NCBI RefSeq assembly: GCF_030718205.1
Contig: NZ_JAUZQF010000017.1
Coordinates: 186,001 to 250,000 of the forward strand
From: Nonomuraea turcica
Lineage (GTDB): Bacteria; Actinomycetota; Actinomycetes; Streptosporangiales; Streptosporangiaceae
DNA length: 64,000 bases
Direction of reading: 5' to 3'
Positions 45,233 to 55,115 of this stretch are shown one piece after another. Each line of letters opens with the position of its first letter. The first letter of the stretch is position 1. The position numbers and the translations under genes are program-made. The notes under the pieces are model-generated. The model worked only from the letters and a program-made list of their open reading frames with translations. It was not told the DNA's origin and searched no databases.

Positions 45233-46996
45233 ATGAGAAGGAAATCCGCACTGGCGGCGGCCGCGACAGCGGCGCTCGCCTTGGTGCTCTCCGCCTGTGG
45301 CGGAGGTGGCGGCCAGCAGCAGCCGGCCCAGACGGCCACCGCCGGCGGCGCCGCGCAACCCGCGGCGAACGTGGCGCTGACCCAGGTGTTCAACGCTTCC
45401 ACCAAGAAGGGAGGCACGCTCAAGGCCGCGCACTCCTCCGACTGGGACAGCCTTGACCCGGCCGACACCTATTACGGCTACTCCTTCAACTTCGGCCGCC
45501 TCTACTGGCGGACGCTGACGATGTACAAGCCGGGACCGGGGCCTGAGGGCGCCACCGTGGTGCCCGACCTGGCCGAGGGTCTCGGCCAGCCGAGCGCCGA
45601 CGGCAAGACCTGGACGTACAAGATCAAGAGTGGTCTGAAGTACGAGGACGGCACGCCGATCACCGCCCAGGACGTGGCGTACGCGGTGGGCAGGTCGTTC
45701 GACAAGGAGACCTTCACGCACGGCCCCTCCTACCTCAACGAGCTGCTGGCCTGGCCGAAGGACTTCAAGGGCGTCTACAAGACCCCCGACGTGGACTACA
45801 AGTCGGCCGTCGAGGCGACCGACGACACCACGGTCGTCTTCCACCTGACCAAGCCGTTCGCGTCGATGGACTACATCGTCCAGATGCCGATGACGGCCCC
45901 GGTGCCCAAGGCCAAGGACACCGGCGCGAAGTACCGCGAGCACGTGATCTCCTCCGGTCCTTACAAGTTCGAGAGCGTCCAGGCCGGCAAGAGCCTGGCG
46001 CTGGTGCGCAACGACCAGTGGGACGCGGCGACCGACCCCAACCGTCCGGCGCTGCCCGACCGCATCGAGGTCCAGCTCAACGTCAACGCCGACGACCTGG
46101 ACAACCAGCTGATGTCCGGCAACATCCACCTGGACGTCCCGGGCACCGGCCTGCAGCCCGCCGCGCTGGGCAAGGTCCTGCCCGACCCGGCGATGAAGGC
46201 CCGTACGGACAACCCGGTCCTGCAGCGTCTGTGGTTCGTGTCGGTCATCCCCGACACCAAGCCGCTGGACAACCTCGACTGCCGCAAGGCCATCATGTGG
46301 GCCGCGGACCGCGTCGCCAACCAGACCGCCTTCGGCGGCCCGGTCGCCGGCGGCGAGATCGCCACGAACGTCATGCCGCCGCCCATCAAGGGCCAGCAGA
46401 AGTTCGACCTGTACCAGACGCCGGAGAACAAGGGCGACGTCACCAAGGCCAAGGAGGCCCTGACGGCCTGCGGCCAGCCCAACGGCTTCTCCACGACCAT
46501 GTCCTTCCGCTCCGACCGGCCGCGTGAGAAGGCGCTGGCCGAGGCGATGCAGCAGGCGCTGGACAAGGTCGGCATCAAGCTCACGCTCAAGGGCTTCCCG
46601 TCCTCCAGCTACTTCTCCGACTACGCCGGCAACGTCGAGTACGTGAAGAAGAACGGCATCGGCCTGGCCGCCCACGGCTGGGGTTCGGACTGGCCCGACG
46701 GCTACGGCTTCCTGCAGGCCATCGTCGACAGCCGCACCATCCGCCCGGCCGGCAACTACAACCTCAGCGTCAAGAACCCTGAGGTGGACAAGCTGATCGA
46801 CCAGGCCTCGTCCGAGCTGGACGCCACGGCCCGCGAGAAGCTCTGGGTCGACGTGGACAAGAAGGTCATGGAGGACGCCTCCATCCTTCCCGTGGTCTGG
46901 GCGAAGGCTCTGCTCCTGCGCGGCCAGAACGTGACGAACGTCGCCTACAACGAGGGCCAGCAGGGCTACGACTACATCATGATGGGCGTCCAGTGA
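45233..46996 (+). CDS. dppA: Peptide-binding lipoprotein of the ABC transporter (SBP family 5)
   Basis: 587 residues. A lipoprotein signal (ALALVLSACGGGGG, lipobox LSAC) precedes a Gln/Ala linker and the SBP_bac_5 fold: GTLKAAHSSDWDSLDPADTYYGYS, VPDLAEGL, WTYKIKSGLKYEDGTPITAQDVAYAV and the late WGSDWPDGYGFLQ. It captures oligopeptides outside the membrane for the permeases. Encoded between the two permease genes. Confidence 0.92.
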   Translation: MRRKSALAAAATAALALVLSACGGGGGQQQPAQTATAGGAAQPAANVALTQVFNASTKKGGTLKAAHSSDWDSLDPADTYYGYSFNFGRLYWRTLTMYKPGPGPEGATVVPDLAEGLGQPSADGKTWTYKIKSGLKYEDGTPITAQDVAYAVGRSFDKETFTHGPSYLNELLAWPKDFKGVYKTPDVDYKSAVEATDDTTVVFHLTKPFASMDYIVQMPMTAPVPKAKDTGAKYREHVISSGPYKFESVQAGKSLALVRNDQWDAATDPNRPALPDRIEVQLNVNADDLDNQLMSGNIHLDVPGTGLQPAALGKVLPDPAMKARTDNPVLQRLWFVSVIPDTKPLDNLDCRKAIMWAADRVANQTAFGGPVAGGEIATNVMPPPIKGQQKFDLYQTPENKGDVTKAKEALTACGQPNGFSTTMSFRSDRPREKALAEAMQQALDKVGIKLTLKGFPSSSYFSDYAGNVEYVKKNGIGLAAHGWGSDWPDGYGFLQAIVDSRTIRPAGNYNLSVKNPEVDKLIDQASSELDATAREKLWVDVDKKVMEDASILPVVWAKALLLRGQNVTNVAYNEGQQGYDYIMMGVQ

Positions 46997-47040
46997 CCTG
47001 GCGCGCTTCGGGGATCTAGTAAAGGCAGGTGAAGGCGGGA

Positions 47041-47070
47041 GCGGCCTGGCCCGGCGACGGGCCGGGCCGC
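47041..47070 (+). terminator. Strong hairpin between dppA and dppB
   Basis: 13-bp arms (47041-47053, 47058-47070; one U-G pair) around gcga. Within an operon this most likely protects the dppA mRNA 3' end or partly terminates, giving more binding protein than permease. Confidence 0.6.
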
Positions 47071-47083
47071 TCGGCCGGTAGCG

Positions 47084-48093
<1,010 letters not shown>

Positions 48094-48097
<4 letters not shown>

Positions 48098-49119
48098 GCT
48101 TCCTTGACGTCAAGGATCTGAAGATCCACTTCCCGACCGACGACGGTCTGGTCAAGTCCGTCGACGGGCTGTCGTTCGGCGTCGAGCGCGGCAAGACGCT
48201 CGGCATCGTGGGCGAGTCCGGCTCCGGCAAGAGCGTGACCAGCCTCGGCGTACTCGGCCTGCATAAGGGCGGCCGTGCCAGGATGTCCGGCGAGATCTGG
48301 CTCGACGGCGAGGAGCTCATCGGCGCCTCCGCCGAGCACGTGCGCGGGCTGCGCGGCAAGAAGATGGCGATGATCTTCCAGGATCCGCTGTCGTCGATGC
48401 ACCCCTTCTACACGGTCGGCCACCAGATCATCGAGGCCTACCGCATCCACCACAAGGTCACCAAGCAGGTCGCCCGCAAGCACGCCATCGACATGCTCGG
48501 CCGCGTCGGCATCCCCGAACCGGCCAGGCGCGTCGACGCCTACCCGCACGAGTTCTCCGGCGGCATGCGGCAGCGCGCCATGATCGCGATGGCACTGTCG
48601 TGCGACCCCGAGCTGCTCATCGCCGACGAGCCCACCACCGCGCTCGACGTGACCGTGCAGGCGCAGATCCTCGACCTCATGGTCGACCTGCAGCGCGAGT
48701 TCAACTCCGCACTCATCATCATCACCCACGACCTGGGCGTGGTGGCCCAGGTGTCCGACGACATCCTCGTCATGTACGGCGGCAAGTGCGTCGAATACGG
48801 CTCCGCCGACGACATCTTCTACCGCCCCGAGCACCCCTACACCTGGGGCCTGCTGGGCTCCATGCCCCGCCTCGACCGCGAGCCCACCGAACGGCTGCTG
48901 CCGATCAAGGGCTCCCCGCCGTCCCTGATCAACGTGCCGCCCGGCTGCGCCTTCCACCCTCGCTGCCCGTACGCCGAGCGCACCGACGGCAAGGCGGACA
49001 CCGAAGTGCCCGCCCTGGCCGAAACCGAAGGCGGCCACCTGGTGCGCTGCCACATGAGCAGGACCGAACGGCGGAGCCTGTGGGAGACCGAGATCAAGCC
49101 AGTGCTGGAGACCCAGTGA
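48094..49119 (+). CDS. dppD: Peptide ABC transporter ATPase DppD
   Basis: A 341-residue ABC ATPase: Walker A GESGSGKS, Q-loop FQDPLSSMHP, signature SGGMRQR, Walker B LLIADEPTTALD and switch His in ITHDLG. The C-terminal Cys set (CAFHPRCPYAE ... VRCHM) is the oligopeptide-ATPase extension that binds an iron-sulfur cluster in some members. Overlaps dppB and dppF. Confidence 0.94.
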
Positions 49120-50138
49120 GTGAAACCGAGCTGCTTCTTTCCGTGCAGAACATGGAGAAGCACTTCCCCGTGACGAAGGGCCTGCTCAAAAGGCAGGTCG
49201 GCGCGGTCAAAGCGGTCGACGGGATCAGCTTCGACGTGTTCAAGGGCGAGACGCTCGGCCTGGTGGGCGAGTCCGGCTGCGGCAAGTCCACGACGGGCCG
49301 GCTGGTCACCCGCCTGCTCGAGCCCACCGCCGGCAAGGTCGTCTTCGAGGGCCAGGACATCACGCACATGCGCCAGGGCAGGCTCCGCCCGCTCCGGCGC
49401 GACATGCAGATGATCTTCCAGGACCCCTACTCGTCGCTCAACCCCCGCCACACGGTCGGCGCCATCGTCGGCGCCCCGTTCCGCATCCAGGGCGTCAAGA
49501 CCGAGCACGGCATCAAGAAGGCCGTCCAGGACATCCTGGAGCTCGTCGGGCTCAACCCCGAGCACTACAACCGCTACCCGCACGAGTTTTCCGGCGGCCA
49601 GCGGCAGCGCATCGGCATCGCCCGCACGCTCGCGCTCAAGCCCAAGCTCATCATCGCCGACGAGCCGGTCTCCGCGCTCGACGTGTCCATCCAGGCGCAG
49701 GTCGTCAACCTGCTGGAGGACCTGCAGAACGAGCTCGACCTCACCTACGTCGTGATCGCCCACGACCTGTCGGTGGTGCGCCACATCAGCGACCGCGTCG
49801 CCGTCATGTACCTGGGCAAGATCGTCGAGATCGCCGAGCGCAAGCAGCTCTACAGCGCGCCCATGCACCCGTACACGAACGCGCTGCTGTCGGCCGTGCC
49901 CGTGCCCGACCCGAAGGCCCGCAAGGAACGCGAGCGCATCCGCCTGGCCGGAGACGTGCCCAGCCCGCTCAACCCGCCGCCCGCCTGCCGCTTCCACACC
50001 CGCTGCTGGAAGGCACAGGAGATCTGCCGGACGGTCGAGCCTCCGCTGGAGGAGCTGGCAAGCGGCCACCGCGTCGCCTGCCACTTCCCGGAGAACGCCC
50101 CGGAGATCGCCGCGAAGGAGAGCCCTGCCGCGAAGTGA
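49116..50138 (+). CDS. dppF: Peptide ABC transporter ATPase DppF
   Basis: A 340-residue second ATPase: Walker A GESGCGKS, Q-loop FQDPYSSLNP, signature SGGQRQR, Walker B LIIADEPVSALD, switch HDLS and the Cys extension CRFHTRCWKAQEIC. GTG at 49116 overlaps the dppD stop (GTGA). Last gene of the operon, convergent with the response regulator 13 bp away. Confidence 0.94.
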   Translation: MSETELLLSVQNMEKHFPVTKGLLKRQVGAVKAVDGISFDVFKGETLGLVGESGCGKSTTGRLVTRLLEPTAGKVVFEGQDITHMRQGRLRPLRRDMQMIFQDPYSSLNPRHTVGAIVGAPFRIQGVKTEHGIKKAVQDILELVGLNPEHYNRYPHEFSGGQRQRIGIARTLALKPKLIIADEPVSALDVSIQAQVVNLLEDLQNELDLTYVVIAHDLSVVRHISDRVAVMYLGKIVEIAERKQLYSAPMHPYTNALLSAVPVPDPKARKERERIRLAGDVPSPLNPPPACRFHTRCWKAQEICRTVEPPLEELASGHRVACHFPENAPEIAAKESPAAK

Positions 50139-50151
50139 ACCCGGCTGGGGC

Positions 50152-50835
50152 TCAGGACAACGCGCCCGGGGTGATCAGCCCCGTCTCGTAGGCCAGCACC
50201 ACGGCCTGCACGCGGTCCCGCAGTCCCAGCTTGGTCAGCACGTTGCCGACGTGCGTCTTGACCGTCGTCTCGCTCACCACGAGCTTGGCGGCGATCTCCG
50301 CGTTGGACATGCCCTTGGCGATGAGCCGCAGCACCTCCAGCTCCCGCTCGGTCAGCCGGTCCAGCCGCGCCGGCGTGGCCTGCTCGTACGCCGACGGCAG
50401 CCTTGAGGCGAACCGGTCCAGCAACCGCCTGGTCACGCTCGGCGCCACGATCGCGTCCCCGGCCGCCACCACCCGGATCGCCTGCACCAGCTCATCCGGC
50501 GGCACATCCTTCAGCAGGAACCCGGACGCACCCGAGCGCAGCGCCTCCACGATGTATTCGTCCAGGTCGAACGTCGTCAGCACCAGCACCTTCGGCACGT
50601 GCGCCGACGGCGCCGCCTCCCTGACGATCCTGCGGGTCGCCTCGATGCCGTCGACCCCGGGCATCCGAATGTCCATGAGCACCACGTCGGGCAGCAGCGC
50701 CCGCGTCTGCTCCATCGCGACCTTGCCGTCCCCGGCCTGGCCCACCACCGTGATGTCGGACTCGGCCTCCAGGATCAGGCGGAATCCCGTGCGCAGCAGC
50801 GGCTGATCGTCCACCAGCAGCACTCTGATCGTCAT
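50152..50835 (-). CDS. NarL/LuxR-type response regulator
   Basis: 227 residues: receiver domain with VLLVDDQPLL (acidic pocket), VVLMDIRMPGVDG (phosphorylated Asp) and LLKDV (Lys), then the LuxR HTH (LTERELEVLRLIAKGMSNAEIAAKL, TVKTHVGNVLTKLGL). It receives phosphate from the kinase gene immediately upstream, which overlaps it by ATGA. Targets unknown. Being convergent with dpp does not by itself imply control of that operon. Confidence 0.94.
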   Translation of the reverse strand: MTIRVLLVDDQPLLRTGFRLILEAESDITVVGQAGDGKVAMEQTRALLPDVVLMDIRMPGVDGIEATRRIVREAAPSAHVPKVLVLTTFDLDEYIVEALRSGASGFLLKDVPPDELVQAIRVVAAGDAIVAPSVTRRLLDRFASRLPSAYEQATPARLDRLTERELEVLRLIAKGMSNAEIAAKLVVSETTVKTHVGNVLTKLGLRDRVQAVVLAYETGLITPGALS

Positions 50836-52007
50836 TGTCCGTCCTTCAACGGGAACCTCGCCCGCACCTCGAAACCGCCCCCCGGCAACGGACCGATGTT
50901 CAGGATTCCACCATAGAGTGCCACCCGTTCGCGAATGCCGACCAAGCCATGTCCTGACCGCATGGGCAGATCCGGCCCGCCGTTTCCGTCGTCCTCCACC
51001 CGTACGTCCAGCTCGCGCGGTTTGTGCTGGACGGTGACCACCGCCTTCGCCCCGGCCCCGGCGTGCCGCAGGCTGTTGGTCAGCCCCTCCTGGACCAGCC
51101 GGTACGCGGCCAGGTCCACCCCTGCGGGCAGCGGCCGCGGCTCGCCCTCCACCAGCAGCCGGGCCGGCAGCCCCGCCTCCCGCATCTGCTCCACCAGCGC
51201 CGGCAGATCGTGCACGCCCGGCTGCGGACCCAGCTCGGCCCGGGCGTCGGTCCGCAGCACGCCCACGATGTTGCGCATCTCCGCCATCGCCATCCGGCCC
51301 GTCTGCTCGATCGCCGACAGCGCCTCGCCCGCCAGCTCCTGATCGGAGGCCAGCACCCGGCGGGCCGCCGCCGCCTGCACGATCATCACGCTGACGTGGT
51401 GGGCGACCACGTCGTGCAGCTCGCGGGCGATCCTGGAGCGCTCCTCGGCGCGCGCGGCCCGCGTGTCGGCCTCATGCGCCCGCTCCAGCCTGGCCGACCG
51501 GTCCTTCAGCTCCTCCAGGTACGCCCGGCGCAACCGCAGGCTGCGGCCCGCGCCCCACACCGCGCCCAGCACCACCAGGACCATCACGTGGTCGGTCCAG
51601 CTCGTCACGCTGACCGGGCCCGCCGCCGCCCCGAAGGCGTACGCCGCCAGCGTTGCCCCCAGCCCGCCCAGCGCCATCGCCAGACCCCGATGCGAGGCCA
51701 CCGAGTACAGCAGCACCAGCCCGGGCAGGCCCGGCACGCCGTTGCCGTATCCGGACGCCGTCACCACCGCCTCCGGCGCCAGGCCCGCGCACAGCGCCGC
51801 CAGCGGCCACCGCCGGCGGGCCGCCACCGGCACGCACGCGAGCACCACCAGCGCCGTCCCGAGCGCGTCCGGCGGGCGCAGGCCCCCCACCGGCAGGCCG
51901 TCGGCCGCGAGCCGGTCCGGGTCGTAGAGCAGGAACAACACGACCGACGCGACGGCCACCACCCCGGCGAGGACCGTGTCGTGGAGCCTGGTTCGGTCGA
52001 TACGCAC
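50832..52007 (-). CDS. Membrane histidine kinase, HisKA_3 (DesK/NarX-like)
   Basis: 391 residues. About six hydrophobic segments span 12-165, then a coiled coil (LRRAYLEELKDRSARLERAH) leads into the HisKA_3 helix ARELHDVVAHHVSVMI with the phosphorylated His, and a short HATPase_c (LVQEGLTNSLRHAGAGAKAVV N-box, DDGNGG, GHGLVGIRERV). No periplasmic sensor loop of size, so the signal is probably sensed in the membrane. GTG 52007 is favoured by the -10 box 6 nt upstream. Confidence 0.92.
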   Translation of the reverse strand: MRIDRTRLHDTVLAGVVAVASVVLFLLYDPDRLAADGLPVGGLRPPDALGTALVVLACVPVAARRRWPLAALCAGLAPEAVVTASGYGNGVPGLPGLVLLYSVASHRGLAMALGGLGATLAAYAFGAAAGPVSVTSWTDHVMVLVVLGAVWGAGRSLRLRRAYLEELKDRSARLERAHEADTRAARAEERSRIARELHDVVAHHVSVMIVQAAAARRVLASDQELAGEALSAIEQTGRMAMAEMRNIVGVLRTDARAELGPQPGVHDLPALVEQMREAGLPARLLVEGEPRPLPAGVDLAAYRLVQEGLTNSLRHAGAGAKAVVTVQHKPRELDVRVEDDGNGGPDLPMRSGHGLVGIRERVALYGGILNIGPLPGGGFEVRARFPLKDGQ

Positions 52008-52013
52008 CGCTTC

Positions 52014-52019
52014 ACTGTA
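52014..52019 (-). promoter_or_regulatory. -10 box TACAGT, leaderless promoter of the histidine kinase
   Basis: TACAGT on the minus strand ends 6 nt before the GTG at 52007. Confidence 0.5.
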
Positions 52020-52377
52020 AGACCAGGTGAGAGCCCATAACCTCCTCCCTTGGGAGGATTACCCGCCCACACCCGCTCGCCGCCGATCAGCGCCGCCACG
52101 CTGACCCCCCAGCCACCCCGCCGTGTCCGGACTCCGCGCCGCCGTGTCCGGCACTCCACTACGCTGCCGCAGGCACCCGCACGTCATGGCGCCCGCTCCC
52201 TGGCCGGGGAGCATCCCCCCACGCGCCGGAAGCCGGCGCGGGGCCATGCGGGTGCGCGACTTGGGGGCGTCCGATCCCGTGCACGCGCCCGACGCCGCGG
52301 GAGACACCGCGTCAACGTCCGGCCGGCTGCGCCGTGGTAGGCAGCAACCTGGGATGCTCAGTTGCACGGGGTGCGCC

Positions 52378-52490
52378 GTGCACGCCTGCGGCCACCTGGG
52401 ATGGTCGCTGCGCCGCCGGCACCGTGGACGCCTGCGGCCACCTGGGACGCTGGGCTGCGTCACCCCGCGCCGTGCACGCCTGCGGCCACA
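52378..52490. repeat. Three degenerate 46-48 bp repeats
   Basis: Copies begin at 52378, 52424 and 52472. The shared core is acgcctgcggccac, followed by ctgggat/ctgggac in the first two. Confidence 0.7.
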
Positions 52491-52536
52491 GGCGATGTGC
52501 CGCCGGTCCGGTCACGGCCGGACCGCTGGGCGGCCG

Positions 52537-53397
52537 TTACAACTCGTCGGTGGCCGAGCGGCGGTTGCTGCGGACCGTGTCGCCGGGCCGGCGGTCGGGG
52601 ACCGGGGGAGGGGTGCCGCCGAACTCCGGGCACAGCGCCTGATGGTCGCACCAGTCGCACAGCCGGCTGCGCCGGGCCCGCCACTCGCCGGTCTCCATCG
52701 ACCGCTCGATCGCCGCCCACAACGCCATCACCTTGCGCTCGGTGGCCAGCAGGTCGCCCTCGTCCGGCGCATACCGCAGCACCTCGCCGGCCCCGCCCAG
52801 GTAGACCAGCTGCAGCAGCCGCGGTACCTGCCCCCGCAGCCGCCACAGCACCAGCGCGTAGAACTTCATCTGGAACAGCGCCTTGGCCTCGAAGTCCGGC
52901 CCCGGCGCGCTGCCCGTCTTGTAGTCGACCACCCGGACCTCGCCGGTCGGCGCCACGTCGAGCCGGTCGACGTAGCCGCGCAGCATCAGCCCGCCGTCCA
53001 GGACCGCCTCGACGTAGAGCTCGCGCTCGGCCGGCTCCAGCCGCGTCGGGTCCTCCAGCGTGAAGTAGCGCTCCAGCATGCCCCGCGCCTGCGTCAGCCA
53101 CTCGGCCTGCTCGGCGTCGTCGGCGAACATCTCCGCGAACTGCGGGTCCTCCGCCAGCAGCTGCGCCCACTGCGGCTCCAGGAGCTCCAGCGCCGCCTGC
53201 ACCGAACGGCGCGGCGCCGGCAGGTCGTAGAGCCGCTCCAGGACCGCGTGGACCACCGTGCCGCGCACCGCCGCCTGCGAGGGTCTCTCCGGCAGCTGGT
53301 CGATCACCCGGAAGCGGTAGAGCAGGGGGCAGGTCATGAAATCGCCCGCCCGGGACGGGGAAAGAGCTCCGATGATCACCGGCTCGGTCAACGTCAT
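52537..53397 (-). CDS. RecB-family (PD-(D/E)XK) nuclease with C-terminal iron-sulfur Cys motif
   Basis: 286 residues. ALSPSRAGDFMTCPLLYRFR supplies the first cluster Cys. GTVVHAVLERL and GYVDRLDV...RVVDYKTG form the PD-(D/E)XK active site (Asp, Asp, Lys). The C-terminal RLCDWCDHQALCPEFG gives three more Cys, as in Cas4/AddB-type cluster nucleases. The same gene neighbours trmI in mycobacteria (Rv2119-Rv2118c), as it does approximately here. A DNA-repair role is inferred. Start ATG 53397. Confidence 0.87.
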   Translation of the reverse strand: MTLTEPVIIGALSPSRAGDFMTCPLLYRFRVIDQLPERPSQAAVRGTVVHAVLERLYDLPAPRRSVQAALELLEPQWAQLLAEDPQFAEMFADDAEQAEWLTQARGMLERYFTLEDPTRLEPAERELYVEAVLDGGLMLRGYVDRLDVAPTGEVRVVDYKTGSAPGPDFEAKALFQMKFYALVLWRLRGQVPRLLQLVYLGGAGEVLRYAPDEGDLLATERKVMALWAAIERSMETGEWRARRSRLCDWCDHQALCPEFGGTPPPVPDRRPGDTVRSNRRSATDEL

Positions 53398-53553
53398 GCA
53401 CCGCACTCTAGGTCAAGACCCCGACAGAATAGGTCCCCGCGAAACGAGGTTCACGTGCCACGGCGCGTAGCATCAAGGGCAGCGACACCACGTACCGGCG
53501 GGAGGACCGCGCCCCTGACGGGCCCCCGGCGACAAGGACGTACAAGGAGTGCG

Positions 53554-54690
53554 GTGAGCGAGCAAAGCCCGCGGCAGGAGTTCTCCGGCCTTCGGATGGG
53601 AAAACCGTTCGGGATTCCCGTCTACGTCTCATGGACGTGGTTCCTCGTGGCGGCCTTCATCACGGTGATGTTCGGGCCGCAGATGCAGCAGATGCTGCCC
53701 GAGCTCGACAGCGCCGCGGCATACGCGGTGGCGTTCGTGTTCGCGGTGCTGCTGTATGTCTCGGTGCTGCTGCACGAGCTCGCGCACAGCGTCCTGGCCA
53801 AGTGGTACGGCCTGCCGGTGCGCAGGATCACCCTCTACCTCCTCGGCGGCGTGTCGGAGATCGAGAAGGAGCCGCCGACGCCGGGCAAGGAGTTCGCGAT
53901 CGCCGCGGCCGGCCCGGCGCTCTCCCTCGGGCTGGCCGGGGTGGGCGTGGCCGCCGACATCTTCGTGATCAACAGCGGCGGCATCGTCGAGGCGCTGACC
54001 TGGCAGCTGTGGGTCGCCAACCTCATCGTCGGCGTGTTCAACCTGCTGCCCGGCCTGCCCCTCGACGGCGGCAGGATGTTGCGCGCCGGCGTGTGGAAGC
54101 TGACCAGGAACCCCGGCTCCGGCACCATCGTCGCCGCCTGGGGCGGGCGGGTGCTGGCCGTGGTGCTGGTGGCGTTCGCGCTGGCGACCACCCTGACGGG
54201 CGACCGGGAGGCCGACTTCACCAACCTCGTGTGGCCGCTGGTGCTGGCCTCGTTCATCTGGATGGGAGCGACGCAGTCGCTGCGCGTGGCCAAGATCAGG
54301 GCCAGGATCCCGCAGGTCAATGCCCGCGCACTGGCCCGCAGGGCGATCCCGGTGACGGCGGAGACGCCGCTGTCCGAGGCCCTGCGGCAGGCCGCCGAGC
54401 AGCGGGCGGGCGCCCTCGTCGTGGTCGACCACGACGGCACGCCCCTGGCGATCGTGAACGAGGCCGCCGTGCAGGCCACCCCTGAGCATCGCCGCCCCTG
54501 GGTGAACGTCGCCTCCCTCGCCAAGTCCCTCGATCCCACCATGGTGCTCGACGCCGGTCTGACCGGGGAGCCGCTCATCGACGCCATGCGGGAGGCCCCC
54601 GGCAGCGAGTATCTGCTCGTGGAACCCGGCGGCGCAGTCTACGGCGTGCTGGCCACAGCCGATGTGAACCGGGTTTTCACCGGCGTCTGA
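53554..54690 (+). CDS. Site-2 protease family M50 peptidase with CBS region
   Basis: A 378-residue intramembrane metalloprotease. H74-E75-x2-H78 (LLHELAHS) lies in the second or third membrane helix, and NLLPGLPLDGGRML provides the Asp zinc ligand. About six helices precede a cytoplasmic C-terminal pair of CBS-like halves (260-378). It belongs to the Rip3/SpoIVFB-like group, which cuts anti-sigma factors or other membrane proteins. GTG has the site AAGGAG. The first codons, gtgagcgagcaaagc, resemble the start of the 68-bp repeats. Confidence 0.88.
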   Translation: MSEQSPRQEFSGLRMGKPFGIPVYVSWTWFLVAAFITVMFGPQMQQMLPELDSAAAYAVAFVFAVLLYVSVLLHELAHSVLAKWYGLPVRRITLYLLGGVSEIEKEPPTPGKEFAIAAAGPALSLGLAGVGVAADIFVINSGGIVEALTWQLWVANLIVGVFNLLPGLPLDGGRMLRAGVWKLTRNPGSGTIVAAWGGRVLAVVLVAFALATTLTGDREADFTNLVWPLVLASFIWMGATQSLRVAKIRARIPQVNARALARRAIPVTAETPLSEALRQAAEQRAGALVVVDHDGTPLAIVNEAAVQATPEHRRPWVNVASLAKSLDPTMVLDAGLTGEPLIDAMREAPGSEYLLVEPGGAVYGVLATADVNRVFTGV

Positions 54691-54984
54691 TTTGTCCCAC
54701 TCGTTTAAGCGGCGGCCCCCGGATAGGGTCGTGTCCAGCAGTTTCGGGCGGGCCGCTTCTGACTCCGGCGATTTCTGCGATGCGATGACTGGCCGATAGT
54801 GTTCGGTTTGGCCAAACTTGCACAGTTAAGGGGTTTGTTGCGGTCCACCGGTTCACCGAATCGAGACGACGGGGCAGCGACACGCCCTCGCCGTCTGGGT
54901 ATGCGTATGGCTGGTGGGGCCACCGCAAGCCAGCACAGCAGTGCGGGTGCCGTGACATCGCCGGCTTCCGGGGAGGAGAGTTGA
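54691..54984. other. 294-bp gap before the second mini-ORF array
   Basis: A 61-codon GTG frame at 54799-54984 (MFGLAKLAQLRG ... SPASGEES) ends immediately before the first repeat GTG. It has no ribosome site and no recognised product, so I do not call it a gene. GGGGAGGAGAG at its end serves the first repeat unit. Confidence 0.5.
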
Positions 54985-55056
54985 GTGACCGAGCGAAGCG
55001 AGGGCACCAATCGGCACAGCGACCTGGTCGCAAGGCCGACGGAGGAGGCCTTGTGA
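54985..55056 (+). CDS. Mini-ORF, 23-residue peptide (MTERSEGT ... RPTEEAL)
   Basis: Same length and register as the peptides at 19478. TGA overlaps the next GTG, and GGAGGAGG lies just before that GTG. Confidence 0.45.
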   Translation: MTERSEGTNRHSDLVARPTEEAL

Positions 55057-55111
55057 CCGAGCGAAGCGAGGGCACCAATGAGCACAGCACGGTCGTCATG
55101 AAGGAGGACGC
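54985..55111 (+). repeat. Second mini-ORF array, one full 68-bp unit and one shortened unit
   Basis: Units start at 54985 and 55053. The first matches the 19478 units at about 53 of 68 positions by eye, with the same length and the same GTGA junctions. The second keeps the first half and ends early at the FHA gene. Confidence 0.92.
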
Positions 55112-55115
55112 ATGA
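55053..55115 (+). CDS. Mini-ORF, 20-residue peptide (MTERSEGTNEHS ... MKEDA)
   Basis: Shortened variant; its TGA overlaps the FHA gene's ATG (ATGA), coupling the FHA gene to the array. AAGGAGG sits 4-5 nt before that ATG. Confidence 0.45.
   Translation: MTERSEGTNEHSTVVMKEDA

Larger units (their letters stand above)
52008..52536. other. 529-bp gap with a degenerate GC-rich repeat
   Basis: No believable gene; the open frames across it have no ribosome site and code for Arg/Pro-rich strings. It holds the kinase promoter (52014-52019) and three imperfect copies of a 46-48 bp unit around gtgsacgcctgcggccac (52378-52490). Confidence 0.6.

Noticed and set aside
54799..54984. 61-codon ORF ending at the second mini-ORF array
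   Set aside because: No ribosome site, no recognisable product, low-complexity Ala/Ser tail; its stop adjoins but does not overlap the repeat start.
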